Of a DNA stretch of 64,000 nucleotides, positions 62,423-64,000 are shown one piece after another. The DNA is from Hyphodiscus hymeniophilus (taxonomy: Eukaryota; Ascomycota; Leotiomycetes; Helotiales; Hyphodiscaceae): assembly GCA_016508695.1 (NCBI GenBank), contig VNKQ01000006.1, forward strand, positions 1,364,001 to 1,428,000, in the 5' to 3' direction. A model generated the notes under the pieces. It had not been told where the DNA came from. It did no database searches and saw only the letters and a program-made list of their open reading frames with translations. How positions within the stretch are numbered: position 1 is the first letter of the stretch; the number at the start of each line of letters is the position of its first letter. Made by a program: the position numbers and the translations under genes.

Positions 62423-62587
62423 ATGGCCATTCCCGGCTACTGCAACCACTCCTTCAACCTCCTGAAGTCAGAGTCGACCCTCATTCAGTGGGCATGCTCG
62501 ATGTGCCATTCGGGGCCTCACTGGTACATTTTCGAGTGCAAGTACTGCAAGCTGAAGACCTGCCGCCCATGCACCAATAAAGTCTAA
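62423..62587 (+). CDS. 54-residue triple-CxxC zinc-ribbon-like protein
   Basis: A tiny protein that starts MAIPGYCNHSFNLLKSES and ends CKYCKLKTCRPCTNKV. Its cysteines fall in three CxxC pairs, Cys25/28, Cys39/42 and Cys47/50, plus Cys7. Histidines at 9, 29 and 33 make one or two zinc sites likely. The HSGPHWYIFECKYC core resembles small conserved fungal proteins I have seen without an assigned role. The start is fixed by the ATG at 62423 in a good context (CCCAGATGG), and the frame has a stop soon after the last CxxC. No intron is needed. Its isolation, with nearly 5 kb free upstream, suggests a long regulated leader or an unannotated transcript. Confidence 0.7.
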   Translation: MAIPGYCNHSFNLLKSESTLIQWACSMCHSGPHWYIFECKYCKLKTCRPCTNKV

Positions 62588-64000
62588 TCCGTCGATTCGT
62601 CTTGGCCCTGGCAGTTTTCCGGTCCTCCAATTTCCTCACCGCAGTTTCACCGTGAGTACCTCGTTCACCCCTCTCATATGAGAGCCCAAGTATCACTTTT
62701 CCCCGGCGCATAGAGCCCTGTCTTTAACGTCATGGTGCCGGAAGTAACCGCTGACCGTTGAGTTCTAGATTTGTTTCTGTCACTTTTGCGAAATCGCCAA
62801 AAGGAAAGCGACGTGACTTTTCCAAACCTGATATGTAGTCTCTGGCGTCTCTCGTTTAAGCCAGCCCCTCCCCTCCGAAATCTCCAGGCGCCATGCAAAT
62901 GCGCTGCACTGCGACCCAAGCTGCAGATGCAACGCCGATCACGCGAAAACTTTAGGCGATTTGTCCCCGTGGCTTGCACGCATTCATCCGCGACCGAACT
63001 CTCCAAGGCGAACATAACAACTCGATCAAATGTCCGATGTTCTTTTGACCGACTATGAAAAATTTCCATACTTTACGACTTGACGATGTTACGACTACGA
63101 GCTTGTTCTGACCCTCTGATTTCCTTGCCCTCTCTCTGATTCCGGCTCTTGATTTCCGAACGACCTCCCACAGGCAGCGGCGCAGCATCGAAAACTCGCC
63201 CTCGCTGCTCTCGAACGCATATTGGTCCTCTGCCTGCTCACTTGCTTTTTTTCCCTTAGAGGAAGGCGACCTGGATACGAAAGCTGTTCGCGAGTACGTG
63301 GCAACCTTGCTTTTTGGAAACCGCATCCTGCGCTCCTGCGGCGCTATCACCTTCCCATTCGCCCATGGATATCTATCTCGTCAGAGTCGTATGTTGGTAC
63401 TCTTTTGACTACTATCCTGGGCATGGCGTTTTCCTTTTTCCAATTGCGTTGGGTGATTTGTTTGTTTGTGTTTGTTCGTGGAGGCGTACTACTGGAAAGT
63501 TTTTGTCTGCTGTGGTGATACCAAGTGTGCTGCTGTGTGCTGGCTAGATTTTGTACCCCATTTGCTCGCGCAAACAGAGAACGAAAGATGGGTGGGTGAA
63601 CGGAGTATGAGAGCGTGGGTTTGCTTGTCTTGTTTTTGGGCAGAGTTTGTCTTGGATTGATTCACGGACTTTCCTTCGCATTTTCGTTCTCTTGGATCTT
63701 TTTCCGGGTGAAAATAATACAAAAGAGGCATGTACGCGAGTACAATGGTGGGCGCAACGTGGCTATCTGAATTTCTTGAGATGAATAATGAAGGCACTTG
63801 TTAAGAGATCCTATTCTAGAGTCTCACTCAAGCTTTGTGACTCCTGAGAGATTGGCAGCTTGTACCTCTTGACTCTTCGAAGACAACGAAAGTTGCGGTC
63901 CTTCCAGAGTCCGATATCATACAACCCAATATCAAAGTTTAATCCCTTGATTGCTCAATGCTCACTCACTACATCCGCAAAACCAGAATCGTCTCGGAAG
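62588..64000. other. Right-edge region without a supported gene
   Basis: 1.4 kb. Probably the 3' untranslated region of the triple-CxxC gene, followed by T-rich DNA (63.2-63.75 kb). Short frames only. A gene starting beyond the window could have its promoter here. Confidence 0.35.

Overview
The window is nuclear DNA of a filamentous ascomycete (Pezizomycotina; Leotiomycetes would fit, but the sequence alone does not prove the class). Genes are interrupted by short introns of about 48-70 nt with GTANGT/GTGAGT donors and YAG acceptors. The recognisable proteins are fungal: ATP sulfurylase with an allosteric APS-kinase-like tail, Zn2Cys6 regulators, a Vip1/Asp1 inositol pyrophosphate synthase, Utp21 and an alkaline ceramidase. 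I rebuilt gene models by hand from frame, splice signals and family conservation. Splice sites are therefore predictions.

Layout. 0.7-7.5 kb: a small secreted cysteine protein (-), a GNAT acetyltransferase (+) and a large disordered fungal protein (+). 8.4-15.0 kb: ATP sulfurylase MET3 (-), divergent from the LYR-motif Fe-S assembly factor ISD11 (+), then a lysine- and acid-rich probable nuclear protein (+). 15.6-27.2 kb: a block that reads like a sugar-acid catabolic cluster. It holds a dehydrogenase-dehydrogenase-DUF1537 kinase fusion (-), a Zn2Cys6 regulator (+), an aldo-keto reductase (-), a sugar-porter MFS transporter (-) and an NAD-dependent epimerase/dehydratase-type SDR (+). 27.2-42.8 kb: a gene-poor stretch with one FCR1-like Zn2Cys6 regulator (-) and a newly assembled two-exon secreted protein. 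42.8-57.6 kb: housekeeping genes, namely PAPS reductase MET16 (-), pirin (-), alkaline ceramidase (-), UTP21 (-) and VIP1 (+). 57.6-64 kb: almost empty apart from a 54-residue triple-CxxC protein.

How the genes fit together. MET3 and MET16, the first and third steps of sulfate assimilation, lie about 33 kb apart, and MET3 sits back to back with ISD11, which supports cysteine desulfurase. The 15.6-27.2 kb block has the parts of the four-carbon acid-sugar pathway known from bacteria (HIBADH-type and SDR dehydrogenases plus a DUF1537 kinase) together with a transporter, a reductase and a regulator. It also carries a 28-bp perfect palindrome upstream of the reductase. The fusion gene lacks the class II aldolase domain found in related eukaryotic fusions. 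It also carries a one-base frameshift and a GC splice donor, so it may be decaying, or the assembly may contain an error. The FCR1-like gene carries a second one-base frameshift in a homopolymer.
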